This document shows, in pieces, positions 35,566-44,442 of a stretch of DNA of 64,000 bases (positions are counted from its first letter, which is position 1; each line of letters opens with the position of its first letter). The position numbers and the translations under genes were made by a program. The notes beneath the pieces are model-generated. The model did no database searches. It was not told where the DNA came from and worked only from the letters and a program-made list of their open reading frames with translations. Location of the stretch: assembly GCF_037154075.1 (NCBI RefSeq), contig NZ_JBANRJ010000002.1, forward strand, positions 1 through 64,000, in the 5' to 3' direction. This DNA is from Sphingobium aromaticiconvertens (GTDB lineage Bacteria > Pseudomonadota > Alphaproteobacteria > Sphingomonadales > Sphingomonadaceae).

Positions 35566-38500
35566 TCAGAGGCCCTGTTTCAGGGGGAGGATACCGAAGC
35601 TGTCTGCAAGCTTCTTGTCGGAGAAATCGTATTCGCCCAGCATGTTGATGTGCGCCCAGGATTGCGGCGAATGGGCCTTGATACTCTGCATCATTTCGGC
35701 GTGCGTTTCGGGATCGGCGGCGCGTAGCCTGGTTTCGAGATAGAGATAATTCCAGCAGATGATGGCGTTCTTGATCAGGCGGTTGCAGGCTTCGGCTACC
35801 TGCTGATCCTCCTGGACGGTAAAGATGAACTCACGCGGACTGCCGACGGCCACCGCTCGGGTAAACCGGTTGGCCAGTTCGACCTTGTTGAGCATGGCTT
35901 CGATATCCATTCGCAGTTCGACGCCATCGATGTAGCGCAGGATGAACAGGGTTTTGACGATGCGTCCGAAAGCTTTGAGGGCGGTGTAAAGACTGTTCTG
36001 CCTGGAATATGAATTGAGCCGCCGGAATATATCCGACGCCGTGGTTTCCTTGAGCCTGATGGTGACCATGAGCCGGAGAATTTCGTCCCAGTGGGTACGG
36101 ATGATGTTTTCGTCAACATATTTGTCGGGTTGGACGGCCCAGTTCTTCCGATTTTCGTGCGTCATGGACCTGAAGCCATACAGGGTTTGATGCTTCAGGC
36201 CCTTGATCCTGGGGGCATAGGCAATGTCGATGAGATAGGTGGCGCCGAAGATCGCTTCGGAATAGCCATGGGTGTCCGTCGAATGGATCGTCGATTTCAC
36301 CACGTCGTTGTGCATCAGACCGTCGATGACGTAGGCGCTGTCGCGTTCGGCGGCGCTGAAGACGGTGGAATACCAGAGCAAGATCTTGTCGCTGACATAG
36401 GTGTAGGCGCTGCTTCCCTGACCTTTCCCAAAATATTTGAAGGAATGGCTGGCATCGAGGCTATCGCCGGTTACCTCGAACTTCTGGCCGTCACTGGCCG
36501 TGTGGGTCTCACCGGCATGGCGCCGGTAGATTTCCGGGAGATCGAGGCTGTCCATGAGGGCGAGGATGCGATCGTTGGCAGCAACAAGATTTTCGCGGGA
36601 GAAGTGCCAGTTGACGGCGTGATCCAGAGCGTCCTCCTTGATCGCACCGGATATTCGGGCCATTTTCCGCAGGCCGATCCCGCATCCCAGGCCAATGACG
36701 CCGGCCAGGAGAACGGCGGTCGAAACCGGGCGGGCGTATTGCTGGCGCAGATGCGACAGGCTGTCGGCAAAACCGCTAGCGACGTTGACCGTGTTGAGGA
36801 TCTCGGAGAGCGGCACATAGTGCCGTTGCGGAAAGAGCCTGGAAAGGGCAGTCGTCTCGATCTCCTCCTGCTTGGGCGTGTTGAGCTTGATGTGGCCGGC
36901 AGCCGCGACCGTCGCATGAAGGTTTCTGCCGTCTGCGATATTGCTGTTGGTGAGGAGAAACTGGTCGCTCAGGGCTTGCTTCAACGTCGCAAGCACGGCG
37001 TTCGGGTCCGAGAAACGCGCCATTCCGGCGCGTTCCAGTAATTGCTCACGATCGCGCTGCCAGCGCTCTGTCCCGATCAGATAGCTATCCAGGGGCTGAT
37101 ATCTGTGAGATTGGGGCAGGTTTACACCGCCGGCTTTGATCGCCCTGGCGACGTGCTGGAACAGCATGACCTTATAAAGCGACGGCCTGAATTCCGCGCC
37201 ACTTCCCACGGCCTTGCGCTCGTCGGGATCGAGAAAGCCTGATGGCGCCGATCGCGTCACCTGGCCATCGGCCTTGCGGAAATGCACCAGCGCCGCCAGC
37301 AGCGGCTTGATATGTGTTTCCGTCTGGAAGGACAGAGACTTCATGACACCCGACACCTGGTTTTGCAGGCGTCGGGATCTGGCTTCAAGAATGTCGTAAT
37401 AGCGGGCGTCCTCGTTCTGCGATACGCTCGCGTCATCCTTCATGTCTTTCAGAATGGCATCGGACAACACTGGCGCCGCATCGACCGGGAACAGCAAGAG
37501 ATGCAGGCTCTGCAGCTTGTCAGCGTCTGTGAGGTCGTCGGCTTCGAACACACCGCGCAGGGTGGCCATGGCCGATTGGAAATGATCTTCGAAAGCCTGT
37601 ATCTGGGCCCGGAGCTTTGCGGCCTGAGACTTTCTCTCGACATAGCACCAGTCCTTGAACTCGCGGCTTGCCGCAGTCTCGGTAGCCTTAACGGAGCTGA
37701 GTAGCGTGGCCACCAGATTGTCCTGCAGCGAGAAGTATTGATGGACGACGAAGGCGATGAGGTGAAGATAGCGGTCTGCCGGCTTTCGACGCCGCAGATC
37801 GTGGGGATCCGATTTCATGACGGCAAGCGCGTAATTGCGGGCGCTGCTTCGATCCCAACCCAGGGCCGTAATGACCGGTTCGAGCTTGTGAAACAGGTCG
37901 GAGAGCTCCGTGTGATTGGCCAGCCTGTCCTTGACCGAACGGGGACGAACGGATTGTGAATTCTGCTTGAGGGCCGCCAGACGGCTCCGCGCGATCCCGT
38001 CTGTTTCCTCACCATCACCCAGAAGCAGGTCGAGTTCCCGGCCGAGTGCCGGTGGCAGGTGGGCATCGACCAGAGCCATCTCGCGCGTTCTGGACCGCCC
38101 GATCGCCAACAGGATCAAATCCTGCAGGCGCCGGTAGCCCGGCAAGGCAATCCGATTTGTCAGCAGATGGTCGACGGCAGCCTGGAAGATAACCTTCGGT
38201 TTCTCGTGAGCCCTGACCTTCTGGTCGATCATGAGAGACAGATGCGCTTCACCATCGCCACCGAGCGTCCGGAAACCGGCCAGGCGCTCTATTATCCGCT
38301 CGTGGCGTTGACGTGTCCGGTCGGGATAGGCGGCGGGTGCAAACATTCCCGCGTCATGCCCCAGCCGACTGGAGACATGTGCAATGTCGTTGTCGTGGAA
38401 TGTTTCGGGGGCAAAGCAGCGCCGGCCATGACGGAAGTAGCCGGCATTTAAACAGAACCCGACCTGGTGGGCTGGATCCCGCAGTCGCTCGATCTCTTTT

Positions 38501-38610
38501 TGAAAGCCGAGTGGCAAATCGAAGGCAGCCTTGCGCTGGGCAGCGTTCATCCGGGGCGGTGTGTCGAAAGCGTTCTGTTCGCCGGGCGAGAGAATTTGCA
38601 TGCGTGGCAT
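35566..38610 (-). CDS. tnpA: Tn3-family transposase (Tn-A)
   Basis: This protein of about 1014 residues starts MPRMQILSPGEQNAFDTPPR and has the N-terminal DUF4158-type domain. Its C-terminal DDE region includes DTHGYSEAIFGATYLIDIAY and PRIKGLKHQTLYGFRSM. It ends near the left repeat. It joins transposon ends to target DNA to form cointegrates. A longer frame upstream lies in the res region and is rejected. No frameshift or missing motif was seen, so it looks functional. Confidence 0.9.
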   Translation of the reverse strand: MPRMQILSPGEQNAFDTPPRMNAAQRKAAFDLPLGFQKEIERLRDPAHQVGFCLNAGYFRHGRRCFAPETFHDNDIAHVSSRLGHDAGMFAPAAYPDRTRQRHERIIERLAGFRTLGGDGEAHLSLMIDQKVRAHEKPKVIFQAAVDHLLTNRIALPGYRRLQDLILLAIGRSRTREMALVDAHLPPALGRELDLLLGDGEETDGIARSRLAALKQNSQSVRPRSVKDRLANHTELSDLFHKLEPVITALGWDRSSARNYALAVMKSDPHDLRRRKPADRYLHLIAFVVHQYFSLQDNLVATLLSSVKATETAASREFKDWCYVERKSQAAKLRAQIQAFEDHFQSAMATLRGVFEADDLTDADKLQSLHLLLFPVDAAPVLSDAILKDMKDDASVSQNEDARYYDILEARSRRLQNQVSGVMKSLSFQTETHIKPLLAALVHFRKADGQVTRSAPSGFLDPDERKAVGSGAEFRPSLYKVMLFQHVARAIKAGGVNLPQSHRYQPLDSYLIGTERWQRDREQLLERAGMARFSDPNAVLATLKQALSDQFLLTNSNIADGRNLHATVAAAGHIKLNTPKQEEIETTALSRLFPQRHYVPLSEILNTVNVASGFADSLSHLRQQYARPVSTAVLLAGVIGLGCGIGLRKMARISGAIKEDALDHAVNWHFSRENLVAANDRILALMDSLDLPEIYRRHAGETHTASDGQKFEVTGDSLDASHSFKYFGKGQGSSAYTYVSDKILLWYSTVFSAAERDSAYVIDGLMHNDVVKSTIHSTDTHGYSEAIFGATYLIDIAYAPRIKGLKHQTLYGFRSMTHENRKNWAVQPDKYVDENIIRTHWDEILRLMVTIRLKETTASDIFRRLNSYSRQNSLYTALKAFGRIVKTLFILRYIDGVELRMDIEAMLNKVELANRFTRAVAVGSPREFIFTVQEDQQVAEACNRLIKNAIICWNYLYLETRLRAADPETHAEMMQSIKAHSPQSWAHINMLGEYDFSDKKLADSFGILPLKQGL

Positions 38611-38740
38611 AAGCTGCGTCTCTTTTCGTTTTGGATAGGGTTTGCTATCCTTTATCTGTGAGACGGGATATGATACAAAATCGATCATGCTGGCGGGCTG
38701 TTTCGCCAGCGTCACACAAACGACCGTCTGTGAAACACTC
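38611..38740. promoter_or_regulatory. res site and divergent promoters of Tn-A
   Basis: The 130 bases between the divergent tnpA and resolvase starts contain inverted repeats such as TCACA-N12-TGTGA (38712-38733) and another TGTGA near 38658. This spacing is expected for resolvase-binding subsites. It would serve cointegrate resolution and control of both genes. Confidence 0.5.
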
Positions 38741-39382
38741 ATGAAGCTCGGATATGCGCGGATTTCCAAAGCAGACGGCTCGCAGACCCTCGACCTTCAG
38801 ATGGATGCGCTCACGGCGGCCGATGTCACTCCCGACCACGTCTACAAGGACGAAGCGTCTGGAAAGCGGGATGATCGTCCGGGGCTGGAAGCCTGCCTGA
38901 AAGCGCTACGGCCAGGCGACACACTTTATATATGGAAGCTTGACCGGCTGGGACGCGATCTCAAGCATTTGGTCACGACCGTACGCAGTCTGTCTGAACG
39001 AGGCGTCGGGCTTTGCGTCCTCACCGGCCAGGGCGCCGATATAGACACCACCACATCAAGCGGCAAACTGATATTCGGGATATTCGCGGCACTGGCCGAG
39101 TTCGAGGGCGATCTCATTCGCGAACGCACAATGGCGGGTCTCGCCGCTGCCCGCGCACGCGGACGTAAAGGCGGCCGCCAATTCGAGCTGACCAAAAACC
39201 AGATCCGCCTGGCCCAGTCTGCGATGGCCAATCGCGACACGAATATCGCTGACCTATGCCGTGAACTCGGCATTAGCCGCGCGACGCTCTATCGCTACGT
39301 CGGACCGAACGGCCAGTTGCGCGATCATGCAAAGCGGGTCCTCAAAGTCGCGTCCGGCACTCCGAATGCCCTCAGTGCTTGA
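38741..39382 (+). CDS. tnpR: Serine resolvase/invertase (Tn-A)
   Basis: This 213-residue serine recombinase starts MKLGYARISKADGSQTLDLQ, with the catalytic Ser at about residue 9, then IWKLDRLGRDLKHLV, FGIFAALAEFEGDLIRERT and a C-terminal helix-turn-helix (IADLCRELGISRATLYRYV). It resolves cointegrates at the adjacent res site. The start at 38741 is at the conserved N-terminus; the longer upstream frame is rejected. Confidence 0.9.
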   Translation: MKLGYARISKADGSQTLDLQMDALTAADVTPDHVYKDEASGKRDDRPGLEACLKALRPGDTLYIWKLDRLGRDLKHLVTTVRSLSERGVGLCVLTGQGADIDTTTSSGKLIFGIFAALAEFEGDLIRERTMAGLAAARARGRKGGRQFELTKNQIRLAQSAMANRDTNIADLCRELGISRATLYRYVGPNGQLRDHAKRVLKVASGTPNALSA

Positions 39383-39498
39383 CCGAAATTCCTATGTCGC
39401 GTTCGGTACTTTTGCGGGGATGGACCCAGCCTTCACCGCGAACGCCCTGCAACCCGGCCCCGTGACCGCGAAGCTGTGCAAATTGGCCATTTGGGGTT

Positions 39499-40098
39499 TC
39501 AGCGCCAGAGACCCTCGAACCGGCGTCCGGCCGTACGCGTGTAGCGGACGGTGTGTTTGGGGTCGCGGTGGCCGAGATAGTCCTGGATCAGCCGGAGGTC
39601 GTAGGCGCGGTTCGCGAGCGCGAACCCGCACGAGTGGCGCAGCATGTGCGGGTTGACCGGCGGCAGGCCGGCGCGCGCCGAGGCTTGGGCCAGCAGGTAA
39701 TTCACGGCCTGGCGGGTCAGCTGCGCCCTGCGCTCAGACACGAACAGCCAAGGCAGGTGATCATCGCGCCCGCCGAGGTAACGCCTGATCGCGCGCAGTT
39801 CGTCGCCTGCGATCGGCTGTTCGACTGACAAACCGTTTTTGAGACGACGCACCCACAGGCGCGATACGGCAACGTCGACCTCGTCGCGCCGCAGCGCGGT
39901 CGCCTCACTTACACGGAGCCCATGACGATACATCATGAGCAGGAGCAGGTGGTCGCGCGGTCCATGACGGCCAGCTTTGGCGGCATCGAGCAGGCGGTCG
40001 ATCTCGGCTGCGGTGAGGAAATCCTTGCGGCGTTCGTGGGCATCAGCGGCCGCATCGGCGCCACTCTTTACATTTCGCCAGCTGGTCACCTTCTCAGC
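39499..40098 (-). CDS. tnpI: Tyrosine recombinase, TnpI-type resolvase (Tn-B)
   Basis: This protein of about 200 residues (an upstream in-frame start at 40122 is possible) is a phage-integrase family recombinase. It has Arg in [12 protein letters not shown], His-x-x-Arg in [13 protein letters not shown], and [12 protein letters not shown] with the nucleophile Tyr. It lacks a large N-terminal arm-binding domain. In Tn3-family elements such as Tn4430 a tyrosine recombinase replaces the serine resolvase, and its position beside tnpA fits that role. It starts about 90 bases after the transposase stop. Confidence 0.85.
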   Translation of the reverse strand, partial: AEKVTSWRNVKSGADAAADAHERRKDFLTAAEIDRLLDAAKAGRHGPRDHLLLLMMYRHGLRVSEATALRRDEVDVAVSRLWVRRLKNGLSVEQPIAGDELRAIRRYLGGRDDHLPWLFVSERRAQLTRQAVNYLLAQASARAGLPPVNPHMLRHSCGFALANRAYDLRLIQDYLGHRDPKHTVRYTRTAGRRFEGLWR

Positions 40099-40190
40099 CA
40101 TGCTGCGTTCTCCTGGGCGCATCGCCTTACTGTCGGCACTACTCTTGACGAAATGCGCCTTTTGTAAAGAGTGAATAGGCCGGTCGAAGT

Positions 40191-43115
40191 TTACGCGGCT
40201 ATCCTTGCCTCAATGTCGAGCCGCCGCTCCATGTTCAGGTCGAACGCGCCATACGGACTGACATGCGCCCAGATGAGCGGAGTCAGCCCACGCTCGTCCG
40301 CCGCGGTCATGCGCCCGCGCCAGCGTTTCTCGGCGAGTACGCGCTGGAGCATCAGCGTGTTGACGTACACGAGGCAGGACTGGAGGAGGTGCAGCGCCGC
40401 GACCGATGCCTGCTGGTCGTCGAGCCGGTTCGATGCGACCTCGCCGCCCCGGCCGAAGAAGATGAAGCCGTTGGCCGAGTTCCAGGTCTCGACGACGTTC
40501 AGCCCTTCGTTGATTTCGCGACGCAGGGCCTCGTCGTGCAGGTAGCGGCACAGGAACGCAGTCTTCATTGCCTTGCCGAGCTCGGCGAGCGCCTTGTAGG
40601 TCGGGTGCTGGACGTTGTTCCTCGTGAACCGCCGGAGGATCGCCTCGGGATCAGCGGTGCGCTCGGCCATCGCGGTCGCGTAGCGGACCATCTCGTCATA
40701 CTGCCGTTCGATCAGCGCCCAGTCGATCGGGCGCGTGAGGATGCAGCCGAGGTTGGGGTAATCGTCCGCCGTGCCGGGCCCGGGCAGATAGAGCTTCTGG
40801 CCCGCGATCGCCTTGAGGCGCGGCAGCAGCTGGAACCCAAGCAGCTTGCAGAACGCGAACGCCACCTCGCTCTGCCCGTGGCTGTCGACGTACTGGCGAT
40901 CGATCTCCATCTCGGTGTCATGCGCCAGTACGCCCTCGATCATCGAGGCGACCTCGGACGACGAGCAGCGCTTCAGGCGCGAATGGATGCACACCGACTG
41001 GCGCTCGACGTGCCAGTAGATCATCACGCCCCGCCCGCCGTAGCGCACGTGCCACTCGGTCATCAGGTTCTGGTCGAAGGCGGCGAAGTGCTTGCTGTCC
41101 GATGCGCACGCGGTCGTGCCCTCGCCCCAGACCGCCGGATCGCGCGCGGCGAGCGTCGCGTTCACCACGCGCCTGGTCGCATCCCGCAAGGACTCGGCGT
41201 CGATATAGCGGCGGCGAGTGTGGAGCAGCTCCTTATAGGTGAAGCCGTGGTCACCGACGACGAGGCGTTTCAGCCCGGCGTTGGTGCCAAGGCCGTACAG
41301 GCAGAGCAGCAGACGCCGCCGGACCTCGTCGGGGTCCGTCGCCTCGCGCGATGCCGCCGTCGAGAACGCTTGGGTGAAACCGATGCGGAGGTCCGCCTCC
41401 TTCAGGATGTCGAGCAAACCCGTCATCGGCCAGCGGCGGCCGAGTTCGCCGCCGAGCGCCTCGAGGGTGGGGGGTGCCGGAAGGGGATCGAGCGGGGTCA
41501 CGACGATCGGGTGACGCCGGCGCGGATTGAGTTTGACCTTGGTGTTGCTCGGCATGCCGCGATCCAGCACCGCCAATGCCTGCTCCATCTCCGCCTTTAC
41601 GGCACCGGTGAAGGTGCGCGCGTCGGTGGTAAGGCCGAGCCGCTCATAGCACTCCGCGCGTCGTTCGGCGAAGTCGGCAGGCAGATCGTCGTCGGGGTTG
41701 CGGAACCGGCCGGCGCCCGTAACCCACACCTCCTTGCACCGAAGCTTCTCGCGCAGGGTCTGGAGCACGCAGATCTCGTAGTTGATCCTGTTGACCCGCT
41801 CCGAGCCGTCCGGCGCTTCCTCGATCACGATATCGCGCCACTTGGGCCGCACGACGCCCTCGATCGCGACCTCCGCCGTGCTGAAATACTGCCGTCCGTC
41901 ATTCTCGGCCGCGCGGATCTTCGCCAGCGCGTCGGTGAGCGGCTTGTGCGCGCTGTTGTTCGAGCGGAAGTCGAGCGCGGCGAGGAGCTTCGGCATCATG
42001 CGCCGGTAATAGGCGCCGTAGGAGGCGCGGACCGCCTTGTGGACGCGGCGCGACGGCGCCGAGCCGGTGGCGAGCGCCTCCTTGACCAACGCCTGAAAAG
42101 TGCGCTCGTCGACCACGGGAAAGATCACCTCGCGCACGGAGCCATCGGGCGCGCCGGTGACGGCGGAAGCCACCTTGAACAGGATGCCGGTCTTGCCCCT
42201 GACCGCCTTTGCTTCCTCCAGGAGCTCGGTCACGACGCGCCGCTCGGCCTTGACCGTGATGCGGTGCGTGATCTGGATGAGCAGGTCGACCAGCCCGTCG
42301 ACGATTTCCGCCTCGCGCGGGACGCAATAAAAGGCGAGCAGCGGCAGCCTGATACGATCCGGGTGGCGGCGCAGCTCCCAGGCGCTCTCGACCGCGGCCC
42401 GCCTGCGGAATCGCTTCACAAGGTCGGAATGCACGCCGCCGAGCAACTCTGCCGATAGTTCAAGCCCGCGAACCAACTCGAGCTTGGCGATCTCGGCCAG
42501 CAGGCTGTCGAGCCCGGGCTTTCCGGGATCAGCGGACAGCCGCGTATAGGCCGCGCCCTCACCATCGTCGGCGAGCAGCGCGTTCAGGCGCGAGCGGGAT
42601 CCATCGTCAAGGCGATCACCGACGGCGGCGAGCATCGCGTCGTCGTGGCCGGCGCGAAGCGAGCGGACCAGCCGGTCGAGGCGGTACGATCCGGGCCTGA
42701 CAACCCGCCGCGCGGCGAACCATCCGGTGATCTCGTCCTCAAGCGCGGACGGTGTCGGCTCGCGGGGGAGGATGTCCGACAGCAGCCACGACCGGAACGC
42801 CGCCTCGGTCGCATGGTCAAAGGTGCCGACCGCCAGATGCTCGAGAACAAGCTGGCGGTGCCGGCGTCCCGAGCGACCGGTGAACGCGTAGCTCTCGACG
42901 TCTGCCTCGACGCCGATCTGGCCGGCGAGATGCGCGATCACGGCCGGGGCGAGGTCCGCTTCCTCATCCGGAAAGCGACCCTGCGACCGCCAGAACGCCA
43001 GCTGACAGGCGAGCCCCAGCTTACCGGCATCAGCATTGCCGGCGATGAACGCGACATCGTCGGGCGACAGCGTCCAGCGTTCACCCAGTTCGTCCACCGA
43101 CCACAGTCGTTTCAT
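40191..43115 (-). CDS. tnpA: Tn3-family transposase (Tn-B)
   Basis: This protein of about 974 residues starts [20 protein letters not shown], with a DUF4158-type N-terminus. Its catalytic C-terminal part includes [35 protein letters not shown] and the last motif [17 protein letters not shown]. The ATG at 43115 follows GGGGG; an in-frame GTG lies 18 bases upstream. It is distinct in sequence from the transposases of Tn-A and Tn-C, so the three transposons are different lineages. Confidence 0.9.
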   Translation of the reverse strand: MKRLWSVDELGERWTLSPDDVAFIAGNADAGKLGLACQLAFWRSQGRFPDEEADLAPAVIAHLAGQIGVEADVESYAFTGRSGRRHRQLVLEHLAVGTFDHATEAAFRSWLLSDILPREPTPSALEDEITGWFAARRVVRPGSYRLDRLVRSLRAGHDDAMLAAVGDRLDDGSRSRLNALLADDGEGAAYTRLSADPGKPGLDSLLAEIAKLELVRGLELSAELLGGVHSDLVKRFRRRAAVESAWELRRHPDRIRLPLLAFYCVPREAEIVDGLVDLLIQITHRITVKAERRVVTELLEEAKAVRGKTGILFKVASAVTGAPDGSVREVIFPVVDERTFQALVKEALATGSAPSRRVHKAVRASYGAYYRRMMPKLLAALDFRSNNSAHKPLTDALAKIRAAENDGRQYFSTAEVAIEGVVRPKWRDIVIEEAPDGSERVNRINYEICVLQTLREKLRCKEVWVTGAGRFRNPDDDLPADFAERRAECYERLGLTTDARTFTGAVKAEMEQALAVLDRGMPSNTKVKLNPRRRHPIVVTPLDPLPAPPTLEALGGELGRRWPMTGLLDILKEADLRIGFTQAFSTAASREATDPDEVRRRLLLCLYGLGTNAGLKRLVVGDHGFTYKELLHTRRRYIDAESLRDATRRVVNATLAARDPAVWGEGTTACASDSKHFAAFDQNLMTEWHVRYGGRGVMIYWHVERQSVCIHSRLKRCSSSEVASMIEGVLAHDTEMEIDRQYVDSHGQSEVAFAFCKLLGFQLLPRLKAIAGQKLYLPGPGTADDYPNLGCILTRPIDWALIERQYDEMVRYATAMAERTADPEAILRRFTRNNVQHPTYKALAELGKAMKTAFLCRYLHDEALRREINEGLNVVETWNSANGFIFFGRGGEVASNRLDDQQASVAALHLLQSCLVYVNTLMLQRVLAEKRWRGRMTAADERGLTPLIWAHVSPYGAFDLNMERRLDIEARIAA

Positions 43116-43203
43116 GCATGCCCCCTGATCCACGCCGCAGCGGCATGCTAACCCGGATCACCGGACGCGCGAAGCCAAATGGCCATTTTGCACAGCTTCG
43201 CGG

Positions 43204-44346
43204 TCACGGGGCCTTGTTGCCAATGATCGCCACGAGATCGGCGTTGAACGGTATTGCGCAGCCGTCAAACCAGGTCTCGGCTAGCGAACTACCATCGACC
43301 TTCGAGAGCGATACGGAGTCGATATAGAAGGTCTTGTTTGCGGAAATCCGCTGCAGCTTGGGTGGCGTCAGGCCTATGTGGCACCGTTTTAGGGGTTCTT
43401 TGATAGCTTGCTGCAGACCACGCCACGTCGGGTCGGCTTTAATCCAGGTAATCCTCTGAGATGGAAAATCGCCGTACCCACGAGCGTTATTGTCGCCGGC
43501 AATCCCGCGGAACTGGTGCGCGTCGCTGCCCGACACCGGAAGCCGAGGAACGCCGCCGATCGACTCTTGGAAGGCATCGAAGAAGCTATCGTTCTCCGAG
43601 CATCTGCGGCCAACGAAGGCATTCCAAAGACCTTCCTTTCTAGTCTCAAAGATTGGCGAGTTATCAAAAAGCCCGATCGCGTAGGCGTAGTGCTCCTGAT
43701 GCTTGACGGAAGCGAGACCATCGTTTGTCTCGAACGGCATAAACCCGAGCGCCATGCCGTCGGGCACTGCCCGAACGGCGGCTTTGTAGCTGTCGACGTT
43801 GAGTTCTGCTATAATGCAACCGGCGCGGAGTGCTGTTTCCTCGTCAGCCATGACCTCCGCTTTTTCAAAGCTATGGGTTTTAAGCTTATCCGCGTTCGCC
43901 GCTCGGGCATAGACGATGAGCGCGTGGGGGGAGAGCGGTTGCCCGGTGATCTCCAGCTTCAGCGCCGAGAGAAAGTCTCTGAGATGCTGGTCAGGTATCT
44001 CGTCTGAAAAAAGGACGTGCGCGTTCAAGCGCCCTTGGATTGGCGCAGCAAGTCGTAGCTCGATACCGGGGAAAACGGTCTTCTCTAATCGGGGGCCATC
44101 CCCCTCACTCAAACGCCGCTTCAGCGCAAACCAACCCTCGAAGCCCCAATAGTCCTGGATAGCGTAAACAGCCGGAGCGGCATCATTGATCGCCCCGATC
44201 ATCTCATCGATCAACTCGTTGTCTCGGCTCGTGCACCCACTTGCTGAGAAGCGCTCTCCCTTCCAATGAAAGGAAGCCGGGGTGTGAATATGCATATCCC
44301 ACTGCCGCCACTCGGATCCGCGTGGAAAATGCTTGATCACGCCCAT
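43204..44346 (-). CDS. TrlF-like PHP-domain/AAA-ATPase protein, truncated by Tn-B
   Basis: The visible 380 residues start MGVIKHFPRGSEWRQWDMHI. They contain a PHP metal-phosphoesterase site (DMHIHTPASF near 17-26, and PVSGSDAHQFRGIAGD near 270). The frame ends at DLVAIIGNK, exactly where an ATPase Walker A (GNKGSGKS) should continue; the last codons and stop come from the Tn-B repeat. Proteins of this layout (PHP plus SMC-like ATPase) occur in defence-type islands. It follows the SbcC-like gene by 96 bases on the same strand and has probably lost its ATPase function. Confidence 0.75.
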   Translation of the reverse strand: MGVIKHFPRGSEWRQWDMHIHTPASFHWKGERFSASGCTSRDNELIDEMIGAINDAAPAVYAIQDYWGFEGWFALKRRLSEGDGPRLEKTVFPGIELRLAAPIQGRLNAHVLFSDEIPDQHLRDFLSALKLEITGQPLSPHALIVYARAANADKLKTHSFEKAEVMADEETALRAGCIIAELNVDSYKAAVRAVPDGMALGFMPFETNDGLASVKHQEHYAYAIGLFDNSPIFETRKEGLWNAFVGRRCSENDSFFDAFQESIGGVPRLPVSGSDAHQFRGIAGDNNARGYGDFPSQRITWIKADPTWRGLQQAIKEPLKRCHIGLTPPKLQRISANKTFYIDSVSLSKVDGSSLAETWFDGCAIPFNADLVAIIGNKAP

Positions 44347-44442
44347 GCCCTCAAAGCCCCCATCGTCTTGTTCTTATCCCGACTGTCCGGGCTACTCTGC
44401 GGCCACGCCAACCGCGTCGCACGCCGGTTTCAGCTAAATACG

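Larger units (their letters stand above)
35462..39427. mobile_element. Tn3-family transposon Tn-A (complete, with target duplication)
   Basis: About 41-bp imperfect inverted repeats bound it: GGGTCCGTCCCCGCAAA at the left and, read inward, GGGTCCATCCCCGCAAA at the right. Both repeats end in GCGACATAGGAATT. AGCCTT is found immediately outside both ends (35456-35461 and 39428-39433), a target duplication of 5-6 bp. It carries only a transposase and a serine resolvase with a res region between them, and no passenger genes. Confidence 0.88.
35392..39455 (-). pseudogene. SDR gene fragment split by transposon Tn-A
   Basis: Joining the minus-strand bases of 39455-39428 and 35461-35392, and counting the repeated AGCCTT once, gives a continuous frame CRAFAVKADAGDADAAKAGV followed by AQAVDRIGG. 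This resembles the strand before the active site of FabG-like short-chain dehydrogenases. The gene is cut on one side by the Tn-B repeat at 39456 and on the other by the IS3 remnant at 35391. It shows that Tn-A inserted into an already broken gene. Confidence 0.55.
39456..43213 (-). mobile_element. Tn3-family transposon Tn-B (with a tyrosine recombinase)
   Basis: About 39-bp near-perfect inverted repeats bound it, both starting GGCCCCGTGACCGCGAAGC and continuing into TGTGCAAA(T/A)TGGCCATTTGG. It encodes a transposase and a tyrosine recombinase, both on the minus strand. The flanking bases (AACCC and TTGTT) do not match, so no target duplication is visible. One side cuts a TrlF-like gene and the other an SDR fragment, which points to recombination after insertion. 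Confidence 0.85.

Noticed and set aside
40263..42458. 731-codon plus-strand frame opposite the Tn-B transposase
   Set aside because: It lies entirely within tnpA, is rich in Arg/Gly/His as antisense frames are, and lacks any recognisable domain.
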